64,000 nucleotides of DNA from an uncultured Dysosmobacter sp. (GTDB lineage: Bacteria; Bacillota; Clostridia; Oscillospirales; Oscillospiraceae). The position numbers were made by a program, and so were the translations under genes. Each line of letters begins with the position of its first letter. The first letter of the stretch is position 1. Of the stretch, positions 1 through 8,923 are shown piece after piece. Under the pieces are notes generated by a model, which did no database searches, was not told the DNA's origin, and was given only the letters and a program-made list of their open reading frames with translations. The stretch covers positions 33,269-97,268 of the forward strand of contig CAKTHE010000006.1 of assembly GCA_934563745.1 (NCBI GenBank). The letters are read 5' to 3'.

Positions 1-108
1 GTCTATGCCATCGTGCTGATCCTGGTCATGCTGGTCACCAACAATCCCACGCTGCGGTCCTATCTGGACCGGTTCACCGGCAAAAATCGTGAAAAGGAGG
101 GTGCCTGA
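1..108 (+). CDS. livM: LivM branched-chain amino-acid permease, C-terminal end (partial)
   Basis: The frame is open from base 1 to a TGA at 106-108 and gives 35 residues. It begins with a hydrophobic stretch (VYAIVLILVMLV), which would be the last membrane segment, followed by a short basic cytoplasmic tail. The identification as LivM rests mainly on context: it lies directly upstream of livG and livF, which is the standard order of LIV-I-type transporters. The 5' part is outside the window. A GGAGG within its last codons (96-100) serves as the ribosome site for livG. Confidence 0.7.
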   Translation, partial: VYAIVLILVMLVTNNPTLRSYLDRFTGKNREKEGA

Positions 109-109
109 T

Positions 110-943
110 ATGTTTTCCAAACTGGTTCCCGTCCCCTCCAGCGGCATGATTCCGGATCGGGACATTGACAAGTCCCCGATTCTGGAATGCGTGAATCTGG
201 GTATTACCTTCGGCGGCCTGAAGGCGGTGGAGGATTTCAACCTGACCATCGGCCGCACCGAGATCGCCGGTCTGATCGGTCCCAACGGTGCCGGCAAAAC
301 CACGGTCTTTAACCTTCTGACGAAGGTGTATCAGCCCACGGAGGGCACGATTCTCCTGGACGGCAAGGATACGCACGGCATGGATACCATTCATGTCAAC
401 CGTGCCGGCATCGCCCGCACCTTCCAGAACATCCGCCTCTTCGACAATATGAGCGTGGAGGATAATATCAAAGTCGGCATGAACAACCAGATGCGCTACA
501 ACATGTGGAGCGGGATCCTGCGTCTGCCTGGCTACTGGAAGGAAGAAAAGGTCGCCCACGAGCGCGCCATGGAGCTGCTGTCCCTGTTCGATATGGAGGA
601 TCTGGCGCAGGCAAACGCCGGCGCCCTGCCCTACGGCGCCCAGCGCCGGGTGGAGATCGTCCGCGCCCTGGCCACCAATCCCTCGCTGCTGCTGCTGGAT
701 GAGCCGGCCGCCGGCATGAATCCCTCGGAAACGGCCGAGCTGATGGACAACATCCGCAAAATCCGGGATACCTTCCACATCGCCGTTTTGCTGATCGAGC
801 ACGACATGAACCTGGTCATGAACATCTGCGAGGGGATCTGCGTGCTGAACTTCGGTCACATCATCGCCAAGGGCTCCCCCGAAGACATTCAGTCCAATCC
901 CAAGGTCATTGAAGCTTATCTGGGCAAGCAGAAGGAGGCATGA
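110..943 (+). CDS. livG: LivG, branched-chain amino-acid ABC transporter ATPase
   Basis: Cytoplasmic ATPase of a high-affinity leucine/isoleucine/valine importer, 277 aa. It shows Walker A GPNGAGKT, a signature-like segment YGAQRRVEIVRAL (the family usually has YGQQRR), Walker B LLLLDEPAAGMN and the H-loop LLIEHDM. These are typical of the LivG/BraF branch, which carries AAGMNP after Walker B. The ATG at 110 is preferred over an in-frame ATG at 89 because GGAGG at 96-100 is correctly placed for it. It sits between livM' and livF and its stop overlaps the possible livF start at 940. No regulator or substrate-binding protein gene is visible in the window; both would lie upstream. Confidence 0.93.
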   Translation: MFSKLVPVPSSGMIPDRDIDKSPILECVNLGITFGGLKAVEDFNLTIGRTEIAGLIGPNGAGKTTVFNLLTKVYQPTEGTILLDGKDTHGMDTIHVNRAGIARTFQNIRLFDNMSVEDNIKVGMNNQMRYNMWSGILRLPGYWKEEKVAHERAMELLSLFDMEDLAQANAGALPYGAQRRVEIVRALATNPSLLLLDEPAAGMNPSETAELMDNIRKIRDTFHIAVLLIEHDMNLVMNICEGICVLNFGHIIAKGSPEDIQSNPKVIEAYLGKQKEA

Positions 944-945
944 CG

Positions 946-1656
946 ATGGATCCGATTTTAAAGGTAGAGAATATCAACGTCTATTACGGCAGCATCCACG
1001 CCATCAAGGGCATCTCCTTTGAGGTGAACGAAGGCGAAACGGTCACGCTGATCGGCGCCAACGGCGCCGGCAAGTCCACCACGCTGAATACCATCTCCGG
1101 TCTGCTGCACAGCAAAACCGGCTCCATCTCCTTTCTGGGGGAATCTCTGGCCAAGGTCCCGCCGCACAAGATCGTGGAGCGCGGTCTGGCCCAGGTTCCG
1201 GAAGGACGCCGGGTCTTCCTCCAGATGTCCGTACAGGAGAATCTGGAAATGGGCGCCTATACCCAGCCCGGCAGCGGGGTCGAGCAGGACCTGGACATGG
1301 TTTATCAGCTCTTTCCCCGTCTGAAAGAACGCTATAAGCAGACTGCTGGCACCCTTTCCGGCGGCGAGCAGCAGATGCTGGCCATGGGACGCGCCCTGAT
1401 GAGCCATCCCAAGCTTTTGATGCTGGATGAGCCCTCTATGGGTCTTGCTCCCATTCTGGTCGAGCAGATCTTCGAGATCATCCAGTCCCTGCACAAGGCC
1501 GGTTCCACCATTTTGCTGGTGGAGCAGAACGCACAGATGGCTCTGTCCATCGCCAATCGCGGCTATGTGCTGGAAACCGGCAAAATTGTTATGGAGGGCA
1601 GCGGCCAAGAGCTGCTGGAAAGCCCCGCCATTAAAAAGGCCTATCTGGGCGGCTGA
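946..1656 (+). CDS. livF: LivF, branched-chain amino-acid ABC transporter ATPase
   Basis: Second ATPase of the LIV transporter, about 236 aa. It has Walker A GANGAGKST, signature LSGGEQQML, Walker B LMLDEPSMGL and the LLVEQN H-region segment typical of LivF/BraG. Two in-frame ATGs exist, at 940 and 946. The GGAGG at 934-938 is only one base from the first but seven from the second, so 946 is chosen; 940 would overlap the livG stop by four bases. It is the last gene of the operon, followed by a hairpin at 1669-1707. LivF pairs with LivG on the LivHM membrane core and hydrolyses ATP to drive uptake of branched-chain amino acids. Confidence 0.93.
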   Translation: MDPILKVENINVYYGSIHAIKGISFEVNEGETVTLIGANGAGKSTTLNTISGLLHSKTGSISFLGESLAKVPPHKIVERGLAQVPEGRRVFLQMSVQENLEMGAYTQPGSGVEQDLDMVYQLFPRLKERYKQTAGTLSGGEQQMLAMGRALMSHPKLLMLDEPSMGLAPILVEQIFEIIQSLHKAGSTILLVEQNAQMALSIANRGYVLETGKIVMEGSGQELLESPAIKKAYLGG

Positions 1657-1668
1657 TCCGGCTGCCCC

Positions 1669-1707
1669 AGCCGGGACGCAAAGCTGTTTTGCTTCTGTGT
1701 CCCGGCT
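1669..1707. terminator. Bidirectional terminator between livF and the opposing small gene
   Basis: AGCCGGGAC at 1669-1677 pairs with GTCCCGGCT at 1699-1707, with a partly paired GCAAAGC/GCTT interior. It lies between the converging livF stop (1656) and the minus-strand gene ending at 1708. The T-run is short. Confidence 0.55.
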
Positions 1708-2148
1708 TTAGTCATCCCGGCCCAGCAGCAGCCGCAGCGCTGCAACCGCCAGAGTCTTTTCCAGATCGCGGGACCAGCGCGGCACACTCCGCTCCTGCGC
1801 TTCCAGCACCCGGCCGTTTGGGCAAATCAGCCGGCGCTGAAGGCACACAAGCACCGTGTGCTCCCCCAGGCTGGAGACGGTCAGGCTGTCCCGTGGGGCG
1901 CTGCCGTAGGTAACGATCTGTTCCGCCCGGCATTGCCGTACCGCCGTCGTCCCCCATTCCCCCGGCAGGATCAGCGTTCTTGCCCGACAGAGCTGCGCGC
2001 TTTTTTCAAAAAGGCGGCAGCCCTCCGCCGTAAATGCCAGCAGCGCCCAAGGTCGGCGTGTCAGCAGCTCTGCCCGGGCGGGACAAAAGACCGCCCCCGG
2101 CAGCCAGCCCCGGACGGTTCGGTCAGCTTGAAAAAAAGCGGCCTGCAT
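1708..2148 (-). CDS. Hypothetical protein (146 aa)
   Basis: I do not recognise a family. The start at 2148 has a good ribosome site (GGGAGGTGAG about seven bases upstream), which supports a real gene; an in-frame start further upstream at 2193 has none. The product is soluble, without an obvious signal peptide or membrane segment, and is rich in Arg, Leu and Cys. It starts MQAAFFQADRTV and ends in a probable helix (EKTLAVAALRLLLGRDD). It is transcribed divergently from the DUF5662 gene, with about 118 bases between the start codons. It could be a small regulator or a fast-evolving lineage-specific protein, but nothing in the sequence decides this. Confidence 0.55.
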   Translation of the reverse strand: MQAAFFQADRTVRGWLPGAVFCPARAELLTRRPWALLAFTAEGCRLFEKSAQLCRARTLILPGEWGTTAVRQCRAEQIVTYGSAPRDSLTVSSLGEHTVLVCLQRRLICPNGRVLEAQERSVPRWSRDLEKTLAVAALRLLLGRDD

Positions 2149-2224
2149 CGCGCTCACCTCCCGCTCAGTGTGTGCCGATCCCGGGCCGGTCATGCAAAAA
2201 AGCCTCGTCTTTTTTGCGCGGGTG

Positions 2225-2233
2225 TGCTATACT
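2225..2233 (+). promoter_or_regulatory. Extended -10 promoter for the DUF5662 gene
   Basis: TGC TATACT at 2225-2233 is an extended -10 element about 34 bases before the GTG start at 2267. No convincing -35 is seen at the expected distance. Confidence 0.45.
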
Positions 2234-2266
2234 GGGCACAAGGCATTCAGGAGAGGAGCGGAACAC

Positions 2267-2794
2267 GTGCATTTCTGGGCGCATCTGAAAACCGTAAATC
2301 ATCATCGCTTTCTGGTCATGAAGTACTGCTTCCGTCTGGGGCTGTACTGGCAGGGGCTGACCCATGACCTTTCCAAATATTCTCCGCAGGAATTTCTGGT
2401 CGGCGTCAAGTACTTCCAGGGGAACCGCAGCCCCAATGACGCAGAGCGCCGGGATAAAGGCTACAGTTCTTCGTGGCTGCACCACAAGGGCCGCAACCGC
2501 CATCACCTGGAATACTGGACGGACTACGGCGGGAAGGACGGCAGGGTCGTGGCCGTGGAAATGCCCATCAAGTACGTGGCGGAGATGTTCTGCGACCGTC
2601 TGGCTGCCAGTCGGACCTACCATCCGGATGACAGCACCAACGACGGCCCCTATCTCTTCTTTCTGAAAACCAAGCAGCACGCCATGATCCATCCCAATAC
2701 CTGCGCACTGCTGGAATCCATGGTGGTCAAGCTGAAGGATGAAGGGGAAGACGCCGCTTTTTCCTATATTCGGCATGATATTCTCGGAAAATAA
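2267..2794 (+). CDS. DUF5662 family protein
   Basis: A 175-aa soluble protein with the features I associate with DUF5662: a THDLSKYSPQEF segment and a block of aromatic and His residues (SSWLHHKGRNRHHLEYW), which could bind metal. The function of the family is unknown to me. The GTG at 2267 is chosen because GGAGAGGAG lies eight bases upstream; the open frame extends to 2168, but that part has no ribosome site and runs through the promoter. The gene stands alone, with its own extended -10 promoter and a strong terminator directly after the stop. Confidence 0.8.
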   Translation: MHFWAHLKTVNHHRFLVMKYCFRLGLYWQGLTHDLSKYSPQEFLVGVKYFQGNRSPNDAERRDKGYSSSWLHHKGRNRHHLEYWTDYGGKDGRVVAVEMPIKYVAEMFCDRLAASRTYHPDDSTNDGPYLFFLKTKQHAMIHPNTCALLESMVVKLKDEGEDAAFSYIRHDILGK

Positions 2795-2800
2795 AACCAG

Positions 2801-2850
2801 GCCCCGGCCGTTCATCGCTGACGCGATGCCGGCCGGGGCATTTTTTGTTT
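2801..2850 (+). terminator. Intrinsic terminator after the DUF5662 gene
   Basis: GCCCCGGCCG at 2801-2810 pairs perfectly with CGGCCGGGGC at 2830-2839. The loop holds a second small stem (CATCG/CGATG), and a T-run covers 2841-2850. Confidence 0.9.
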
Positions 2851-2965
2851 GCTTTTGCACGCTTCCCGCTGCGCCCAGCCGGCGGGCACAGCGGGCCGCA
2901 TCTGCTTTTTACGCACATGGCTCCGGCCACGCCGCGTCTGTGTGTCCCGAAGGCCGCTCCGCCGG

Positions 2966-3838
2966 TCATTCCGGCGGCTGCAGCGGCCCCCGGCCAACGC
3001 AGGTCTCCAAAAAATCCTGCACCACAGCCGCAGGGCGCTCGTTCTTCCGCCAGATCAGGACAGCCTGCGTGGTCAGCTGCGGTTCGTCCAGCGTCCGAAC
3101 CTGTACGCCGGTGCATTGGCCGCGCATGGACTGCGGGAAGATGGCCGCCGCCAGACCGCCCCGCACCCAAAGCACCGCATCCCGGGCATCATCGCAGACA
3201 CAAAGAACTTCCGGCTGCAGTCCGCGGCTGTGAAAAGCCTCCCGTATCAGCTCCTCATAGCGCCGGTAGAGGATCAGGGGCCGCTGCGTCAGCGCTTCCA
3301 GCTTTAGCTGCACCTCCGGCTCCGGCCTCTGGGACGGCGGAAATGCCGCGATCATCGGTTCGGTCCCCAGCACGGCGGTATGGACCTCCTCCAGCCGCAG
3401 CGGCGTCCGCGCAACAGAGACATCCAAAATCCCATCCATCAGATATTGCAGCAGCGTATAGCTTGCGCCGTCATGCACCTCAAAGCGCACCTGCGGGCAG
3501 CGCTGTGCAAACCGGGCAATTGCCGGCAGGATCAGATCCACCGTCGTGGATGTGATCCCCAGGCGCAAAACCGGTCGCGTCCCCGCCGCCGCGACTTCCC
3601 GCTGGGTCGAGCGCGCATAGCTCAGCAGGCTCCCGGCCCGGGCATAGAGCAGCTTCCCTGCCGCGGTCAGCTCCACGCCCCGGCGTGTCCGCTCCAGCAG
3701 ACGGACGCCCAGTTCCTCCTCCAGCTGATGGATCTGATAGCTCAGCGGCGGCTGGGACATGTGCATACGCCGGGCCGCCTCATGAATGCTTCCGGCGTCT
3801 GCGATCCTGCAAAAATACTCCAGCTGCTTGAGCTCCAT
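2966..3838 (-). CDS. LysR family transcriptional regulator
   Basis: A 290-aa LysR regulator. The N-terminal winged helix-turn-helix is clear (MELKQLEYFCRIADAGS, then AARRMHMSQPPLSYQIHQLEEELG), followed by the linker helix and a periplasmic-binding-protein-like effector domain. The start at 3838 has GGAGG four bases upstream; an upstream in-frame ATG at 3859 has no ribosome site. The first helix resembles CatR/BenM-type members, but the effector cannot be read from sequence. It is divergent from the ABC exporter at 3962, so by the usual LysR arrangement it probably controls that pair and itself from the AT-rich region between them. Confidence 0.9.
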   Translation of the reverse strand: MELKQLEYFCRIADAGSIHEAARRMHMSQPPLSYQIHQLEEELGVRLLERTRRGVELTAAGKLLYARAGSLLSYARSTQREVAAAGTRPVLRLGITSTTVDLILPAIARFAQRCPQVRFEVHDGASYTLLQYLMDGILDVSVARTPLRLEEVHTAVLGTEPMIAAFPPSQRPEPEVQLKLEALTQRPLILYRRYEELIREAFHSRGLQPEVLCVCDDARDAVLWVRGGLAAAIFPQSMRGQCTGVQVRTLDEPQLTTQAVLIWRKNERPAAVVQDFLETCVGRGPLQPPE

Positions 3839-3859
3839 GTGTCCTCCGTCCTTCCTCAT

Positions 3860-3928
3860 ATGATATAAATATTAAATCAAAAATAGCAAAAAACAATATT
3901 ATTTATATTGATCATACCGTGCTATACT
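3860..3928. promoter_or_regulatory. Divergent LysR/ABC exporter control region
   Basis: This AT-rich spacer has an imperfect inverted repeat with arms at 3863-3873 (ATATAAATATT) and 3895-3908 (AATATTATTTATAT). It also has an extended -10 for the exporter at 3920-3928 (TGC TATACT). The inverted repeat is a plausible LysR binding site; this is inference. Confidence 0.5.
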
Positions 3929-3961
3929 GGTTGTGTCAAGAAAAAAAGGGGAGCAATTCAT

Positions 3962-5731
3962 ATGCGAAGTCTGTCTGTTTATCTGAAGCAATATCGCAAA
4001 GAGAGCATTCTGGCCCCGCTTTTCAAGCTGCTGGAAGCCCTGTTCGATCTTCTGGTCCCACTGGTCGTGGCCCGCATGATTAACTCCGGGACCGCAGAAG
4101 ACGGAAGCCTGCGGGCCGTTGTGCTCTGCTTTGCCGGCCTGCTGGCAATGGCCGTTGCCGGGCTTGTCTGCAGCGTGGTGGCGCAGCTTTTTGCCGCCAG
4201 GGCCAGCGCAGGATTTGGCGCCGCGGTGCGCCAGGCCCTGTTCGATCATATCCAGGCGCTGTCCTTTTCCCAGTTGGACGACCTGGGCAGCGACACGCTG
4301 ATCACGCGGCTGTCGGATGATGTGAACCAGGTGCAAAACGGCCTGAATATGGGCCTGCGGCTGCTGCTGCGCAGCCCCTTTATCGTACTGGGCGCCATGA
4401 TCCTATCCTTCACCATCGATCTGCGCTGCGCCCTGGTTTTTGTCGTGACGATCCCGATTCTGTTTGCCGTGGTTTTTTTCCTGATGGAGCGGAGCATCCC
4501 CCTGTTCGGGAAAGTTCAGGCCGGCCTGGATCGGGTCACGGCCCTGACCCGCGAAACCCTTACCGGCACGCGGGTCATCCGCGCCTTCTGCCGGGAGCAG
4601 CAGGCCACCGAAGAATTTGACGCGAACAACCGGGCCCTGACACAACTGAATCTGCTTGTGGGGCGCCTTTCCGCCCTGATGAACCCGCTGACCTATGTGC
4701 TCATCAACTTCGCCACGGTTTTGCTGATCCGTCAGGCCGCTGTCCGGGTCGATCTGGGAGCGCTGCCCCAGGGACAGGTCGTCGCACTGTACAACTATAT
4801 GCTGCAGATCATTGTGGAGCTGATCAAGCTGGCCTCTTTGATCATTACACTCAATAAGTCCCTGGCCTGCGCCCGGCGGGTGGCCGGAGTCCTTGCGCTT
4901 ACGCCCGATCTCTCCGCTCCGGCTGAAGAGGCGGCCGTGCCCTCTACCTCCCGCCCCCATGCGCCGGCGGTAGCCTTCCGGGATGTCAGCTTCACCTATC
5001 GGGGCGCCGGGGCGCCCAGCCTGTCCGGCATCAGCTTTACCGCCGCCCCCGGGCAAACCATCGGGATCATCGGCGGGACCGGCTCCGGGAAAAGCACGCT
5101 GGTCCATCTGATCCCCCGCTTTTACGACGCAGACTCCGGCAGCGTGGAGCTGGACGGCATTCCGGTCCAGGCCCTCTCCCGCCGAAGCCTTCATCAAAAG
5201 GTCGGCATCGTCCAGCAGCATGCGGCCCTGTTTCAGGGCAGCATTCGGGAGAATCTCCGCTGGGGATGCGCCCAGGCCGATGATGCCGCGCTCTGGCAGG
5301 CCCTGACCCTGGCGCAGGCCCGGGATGTTGTGGAGGGAAAGCCCGGCGGTCTGGATTTTGTCCTGGAGCAAAACGGCCGCAACCTCTCCGGCGGGCAGCG
5401 GCAGCGTCTGGCCATTGCCCGGACCCTGGTCCAAAAGCCGGAGATCCTGATTTTGGATGACAGCTCCAGCGCCCTGGACTTTGCAACCGATGCCGCCCTG
5501 CGCAAAGCGATCCACTCTTTGAAGGGCACGACCACGTTTGTTGTCTCCCAGCGGATCTCCTGCATCCAGCAGGCAGATCAGATCCTGGTCCTCAGCAACG
5601 GACGGCTGGTCGGGTCCGGGACCCATGCTTCCCTGCTGAAGAGCTGTCCGGTCTATCAGGAGATTTTTGATTCACAGTTTCCGGGAGAGCGCTCCGCCGC
5701 GGCCCGGGACATCCGGGAGGTGCTTGCATGA
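3962..5731 (+). CDS. Heterodimeric ABC exporter subunit A (permease-ATPase fusion)
   Basis: A 589-aa half-transporter with an N-terminal six-helix exporter domain and a C-terminal nucleotide-binding domain. The NBD shows Walker A GGTGSGKST, canonical signature LSGGQRQRLAIARTL, and Walker B ILILDDSSSALD, where Asp replaces the catalytic Glu. That substitution is the mark of the degenerate ATP site in heterodimeric exporters such as BmrCD or TM287/288. The ATG at 3962 follows AAGGGGAG; the open frame further upstream has no ribosome site. It overlaps the next gene by four bases (ATGA), so the two are translationally coupled. The substrate is unknown; multidrug or peptide/lipid export is usual for the family. 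Confidence 0.92.
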   Translation: MRSLSVYLKQYRKESILAPLFKLLEALFDLLVPLVVARMINSGTAEDGSLRAVVLCFAGLLAMAVAGLVCSVVAQLFAARASAGFGAAVRQALFDHIQALSFSQLDDLGSDTLITRLSDDVNQVQNGLNMGLRLLLRSPFIVLGAMILSFTIDLRCALVFVVTIPILFAVVFFLMERSIPLFGKVQAGLDRVTALTRETLTGTRVIRAFCREQQATEEFDANNRALTQLNLLVGRLSALMNPLTYVLINFATVLLIRQAAVRVDLGALPQGQVVALYNYMLQIIVELIKLASLIITLNKSLACARRVAGVLALTPDLSAPAEEAAVPSTSRPHAPAVAFRDVSFTYRGAGAPSLSGISFTAAPGQTIGIIGGTGSGKSTLVHLIPRFYDADSGSVELDGIPVQALSRRSLHQKVGIVQQHAALFQGSIRENLRWGCAQADDAALWQALTLAQARDVVEGKPGGLDFVLEQNGRNLSGGQRQRLAIARTLVQKPEILILDDSSSALDFATDAALRKAIHSLKGTTTFVVSQRISCIQQADQILVLSNGRLVGSGTHASLLKSCPVYQEIFDSQFPGERSAAARDIREVLA

Positions 5732-7479
5732 ATCCGACCAAACAGGACGCCGGCCAAAGTGCCGCTGTCTTAAAGAAGCTTCTGGTACTGATCCGGCGGC
5801 ACGGGGGCGCGCTGATCTTCAGTCTGATCCTGGCGGCCGCCTCCGTGATCCTGCAGCTGTACGTCCCCATACTCTTCGGCGACGCCATTGACCAGATCAC
5901 CGCCGCCCATCAGGTCCGCTTTGACGCCATGGGCCGTTCCCTGATTCAAATTCTGTGCGTCGTGCTGATTTCCGCCGGGTGCACTTATGGCATGAACCTG
6001 CTGAACAACCGCATCACGTTCCGGGTCGTGCAGGATCTTCGCTCCCAGGCCATGCACCACATTCAGAAGCTGCCCATTTCCTATTTGGATCAGCACAGCT
6101 CCGGCGATTTGGTCAGCCGCGTCATTGCAGACACCGACGTGCTCTCCGACGGGCTGCTGCTGGGCTTCACGCAGCTTTTTTCCGGCGTGGTGACCATCGT
6201 GGCCACGCTGATCTTCATGTTTTCCAAAAGCGTTCCGGTCTCCTTACTGGTGGTTCTTCTGACGCCTCTGAGCTTTTTGGTGGCCCGGTTTATTTCCCGC
6301 CGGTCCTATCAGCTCTTCCGTCGGCAAAGCGAGATCCGCGGCCGGCAGACGGCCCTGACCGATGAAATGATCAGCGGGCAGAAGGTAGTTCGGGCTTTCG
6401 GCTATGAGGAGCGGGCCTCGGCCCGGTTTGCCGCGGTCAACCAGGAACTGGCCCAGTGCTCTCAGCAGGCCGTTTTCTACAGCAGTCTGACCAACCCCTG
6501 CACCCGCTTCGTCAACAATCTGATCTATGCCGGCGTGGCCCTGATGGGCATCGTCCTGATCGGGCGCGGCAGCCTGAGCGTGGGCGGTCTTTCTGTCCTG
6601 CTGGCCTATGCCAACCAGTACATGAAGCCCTTCAACGACATCAGCGCCGTGGTGACCGAGCTGCAGAACGCCCTGGCCTGCGCCGGGCGAATGTTCGCGC
6701 TTCTGGAACAGCCCGCAGAAGCCCCCGACGCGCCGGGCACGCTGGAGACGGTGCAGGGACAAGTCTCCTGCAGCCATGTCTCCTTCCGCTATCAGCCGGA
6801 TCACCCGCTCATTGAGGATTTCAATCTGCAGGTGCAGCCCGGCATGCGGGTAGCCATCGTGGGCCCCACCGGCTGCGGTAAAACCACGCTCATCAACCTT
6901 CTGATGCGCTTTTACGATCCGCTTGGCGGCACGATCGCCATCGACGGGACCCCCGCCTCCGCCCTCTCCCGCCGCGCATTGCGCAGCTGCTTCGGCATGG
7001 TCCTGCAGGACACCTGGCTCAAAGGCGGTACCGTGCGGGAAAACATCGCCTTCGGCCATCCGGATGCGCCGGAGGAAGCGGTTATCGAAGCCGCAAAGTC
7101 CGCCCATTGCTGGGATTTTATTACGCGGCTTCCCCAGGGGCTGGATACCGTTTTAACACCCGGCAGCCTTTCCCAGGGGCAAAAGCAGCTTTTGTGCATT
7201 GCCCGGGTCATGCTGTGTCAGCCCCCCATGCTGATTCTGGACGAAGCCACCTCCAGCATTGACACCCGGACGGAGGTCCTGGTCCAAAAGGCGTTCGACA
7301 CCCTGATGCAGGGACGCACCAGCTTCGTGGTCGCCCACCGGCTCTCCACCATCCGGGATGCCTCCCTGATTCTGGTCATGCGGGACGGAAAAATCATTGA
7401 GCAGGGCCGTCATGAAGAGCTGCTCTCCGCCGGAGGGTTCTACGCCCGGCTTTACAACAGCCAGTTTCAAGCCTCCTGA
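5728..7479 (+). CDS. Heterodimeric ABC exporter subunit B (permease-ATPase fusion)
   Basis: Partner half-transporter, 583 aa, in the same exporter fold. Its NBD has Walker A GPTGCGKTT, Walker B MLILDEATSSID with the catalytic Glu intact, and a variant signature LSQGQKQLLCIARVM. This complements subunit A: one catalytic Glu is missing in A and the signature motif is altered here, as expected for one degenerate and one active site in the dimer. The start overlaps the stop of subunit A. A strong symmetrical hairpin follows the stop. The same organisation recurs in the second exporter pair at 46256-49889. Confidence 0.92.
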   Translation: MNPTKQDAGQSAAVLKKLLVLIRRHGGALIFSLILAAASVILQLYVPILFGDAIDQITAAHQVRFDAMGRSLIQILCVVLISAGCTYGMNLLNNRITFRVVQDLRSQAMHHIQKLPISYLDQHSSGDLVSRVIADTDVLSDGLLLGFTQLFSGVVTIVATLIFMFSKSVPVSLLVVLLTPLSFLVARFISRRSYQLFRRQSEIRGRQTALTDEMISGQKVVRAFGYEERASARFAAVNQELAQCSQQAVFYSSLTNPCTRFVNNLIYAGVALMGIVLIGRGSLSVGGLSVLLAYANQYMKPFNDISAVVTELQNALACAGRMFALLEQPAEAPDAPGTLETVQGQVSCSHVSFRYQPDHPLIEDFNLQVQPGMRVAIVGPTGCGKTTLINLLMRFYDPLGGTIAIDGTPASALSRRALRSCFGMVLQDTWLKGGTVRENIAFGHPDAPEEAVIEAAKSAHCWDFITRLPQGLDTVLTPGSLSQGQKQLLCIARVMLCQPPMLILDEATSSIDTRTEVLVQKAFDTLMQGRTSFVVAHRLSTIRDASLILVMRDGKIIEQGRHEELLSAGGFYARLYNSQFQAS

Positions 7480-7489
7480 GCCATACACA

Positions 7490-7527
7490 AAAATTCCCCA
7501 GGAAGTCAAAGCTTCCCGGGGAATTTT
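7490..7527. terminator. Bidirectional terminator between the ABC exporter and nfnB
   Basis: AAAATTCCCC then GGAAG pairs with CTTCC then GGGGAATTTT around the loop TCAAAG, giving A/T flanks on both strands. It lies between converging genes (stops at 7479 and 7537). Confidence 0.85.
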
Positions 7528-7536
7528 CTATCTTTC

Positions 7537-8922
7537 TCAGCGGCCGCTGAGCTCCTGATCAATGGCCTTTGCAGCCGTTTTTCCAGCGCCCATGGCCAAA
7601 ATCACCGTCGCCGCGCCTGTCACGGCGTCACCGCCGGCATACACATGCTCCCGGGAGGTCAAACCGTCCTCATTGACAACGATGCAGCCCTTGCGGTTAA
7701 TCTCCAGACCCTGGGTGGTCGATTTGATCAGCGGGTTGGGGCTGGTGCCCAGCGCCATGATCACACAGTCCACATCCAACTCAAACTCCGAGCCGGGGAC
7801 CTCAATGGGCCGGCGGCGTCCGGAGGCGTCCGGCTCGCCCAGCTCCATCTGAATGCAGCGGATCTTGCTGATGTCATCATTTTCATCGCCCAAAATCTCC
7901 ACCGGGTTGTTGAGCAGCTTGAAGACAATGCCTTCCTCCTTGGCATGCTCCACTTCCTCCCGGCGGGCCGGCAGCTCTGCCTCGCCCCGGCGATAGATGA
8001 TGTACACCTCGGCGCCCAGCCGGCGGGCACAGCGGGCCGCATCCATGGCCACATTGCCGCCGCCGACCACGGCCACCTTTTTCGGATGCTGAATGGGCGT
8101 TTCCGCATCCGGCTGATAGGCCTTCATCAGATTGATCCGCGTCAAAAACTCGTTGGCGGAATACACGCCGCGGTAATTCTCGCCGGGAATGTTCATGAAC
8201 ATGGGCAGACCCGCGCCGGAGCCGATAAACACAGCCTCAAACCCGTATTCATCCAGCAGCTCATCCACAGAGATGGTCCGTCCCACCACGGTATTCGCCG
8301 CGATCGTGACGCCCAGCGCCTCCAGGCCCTCCACTTCCTTCTGCACGATCCGCTTGGGCAGACGGAATTCCGGGATCCCATACACCAGCACGCCGCCGGC
8401 CAGATGCAGTGCCTCAAAAATCGTCACGGCATAGCCCTTGCGCGCAAGGTCGCCGGCACAGGCAAGGCCCGAGGGGCCCGAGCCGATCACGGCCACCTTA
8501 TGGCCGTTGGGCGCAGGCTTTTCCGTCGGCGCGGAGGCATGCGCGTTATGCCAGTCCGCTACAAAGCGCTCCAGCCGGCCGATACCCACCGGCTCACCCT
8601 TCAGACCGCGCACGCAGTACTTTTCGCACTGACTCTCCTGCGGGCAAACCCGGCCGCAGACGGCGGGCAGCGAGCTGGTCTGCGCAATGATCTCATAGGC
8701 CGCCTCAAAATGGCTGGCCGCCGTCTCCCGGATAAACTCCGGGATCTGTACCATGACCGGGCAGCCCTGCATGCAGGGCTTATTTTTGCAGTTCAGGCAG
8801 CGCTGCGCTTCATCCAGGGCCTGCTCCTGGGTATAGCCCAGGGCCACCTCGTCAAAATTCCCGCTGCGGACCTCCGGCGCCTGAGAGGGCATCGGATTTT
8901 TCTTTAAAGACAGATTGGCCAT
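7537..8922 (-). CDS. nfnB: NfnB, NADPH-binding subunit of NADH-dependent ferredoxin:NADP+ oxidoreductase (GltA family)
   Basis: A 461-aa glutamate-synthase-small-subunit-type protein. The N-terminus carries cysteine blocks for two 4Fe-4S clusters (CLNCKNKPCMQGCP and VCGRVCPQESQCEKYC). Two dinucleotide domains follow: IGSGPSGLACAGDLA for FAD and VGGGNVAMDAARCARRLGA for NADPH. There is no glutamate synthase large subunit nearby. It follows nfnA with a one-base gap (TGAGATG), which is the diagnostic NfnAB arrangement. NfnAB couples NADPH formation to oxidation of NADH and reduced ferredoxin by flavin-based bifurcation, in the cytoplasm. The start at 8922 has GGAGG eleven bases upstream; a 51-codon in-frame extension overlaps nfnA and is rejected. 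Confidence 0.93.
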   Translation of the reverse strand: MANLSLKKNPMPSQAPEVRSGNFDEVALGYTQEQALDEAQRCLNCKNKPCMQGCPVMVQIPEFIRETAASHFEAAYEIIAQTSSLPAVCGRVCPQESQCEKYCVRGLKGEPVGIGRLERFVADWHNAHASAPTEKPAPNGHKVAVIGSGPSGLACAGDLARKGYAVTIFEALHLAGGVLVYGIPEFRLPKRIVQKEVEGLEALGVTIAANTVVGRTISVDELLDEYGFEAVFIGSGAGLPMFMNIPGENYRGVYSANEFLTRINLMKAYQPDAETPIQHPKKVAVVGGGNVAMDAARCARRLGAEVYIIYRRGEAELPARREEVEHAKEEGIVFKLLNNPVEILGDENDDISKIRCIQMELGEPDASGRRRPIEVPGSEFELDVDCVIMALGTSPNPLIKSTTQGLEINRKGCIVVNEDGLTSREHVYAGGDAVTGAATVILAMGAGKTAAKAIDQELSGR

Positions 8923-8923
8923 C

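Noticed and set aside
7537..8922. Glutamate synthase small subunit
   Set aside because: The sequence family is the same, but there is no large subunit gene and the NfnA partner is present.
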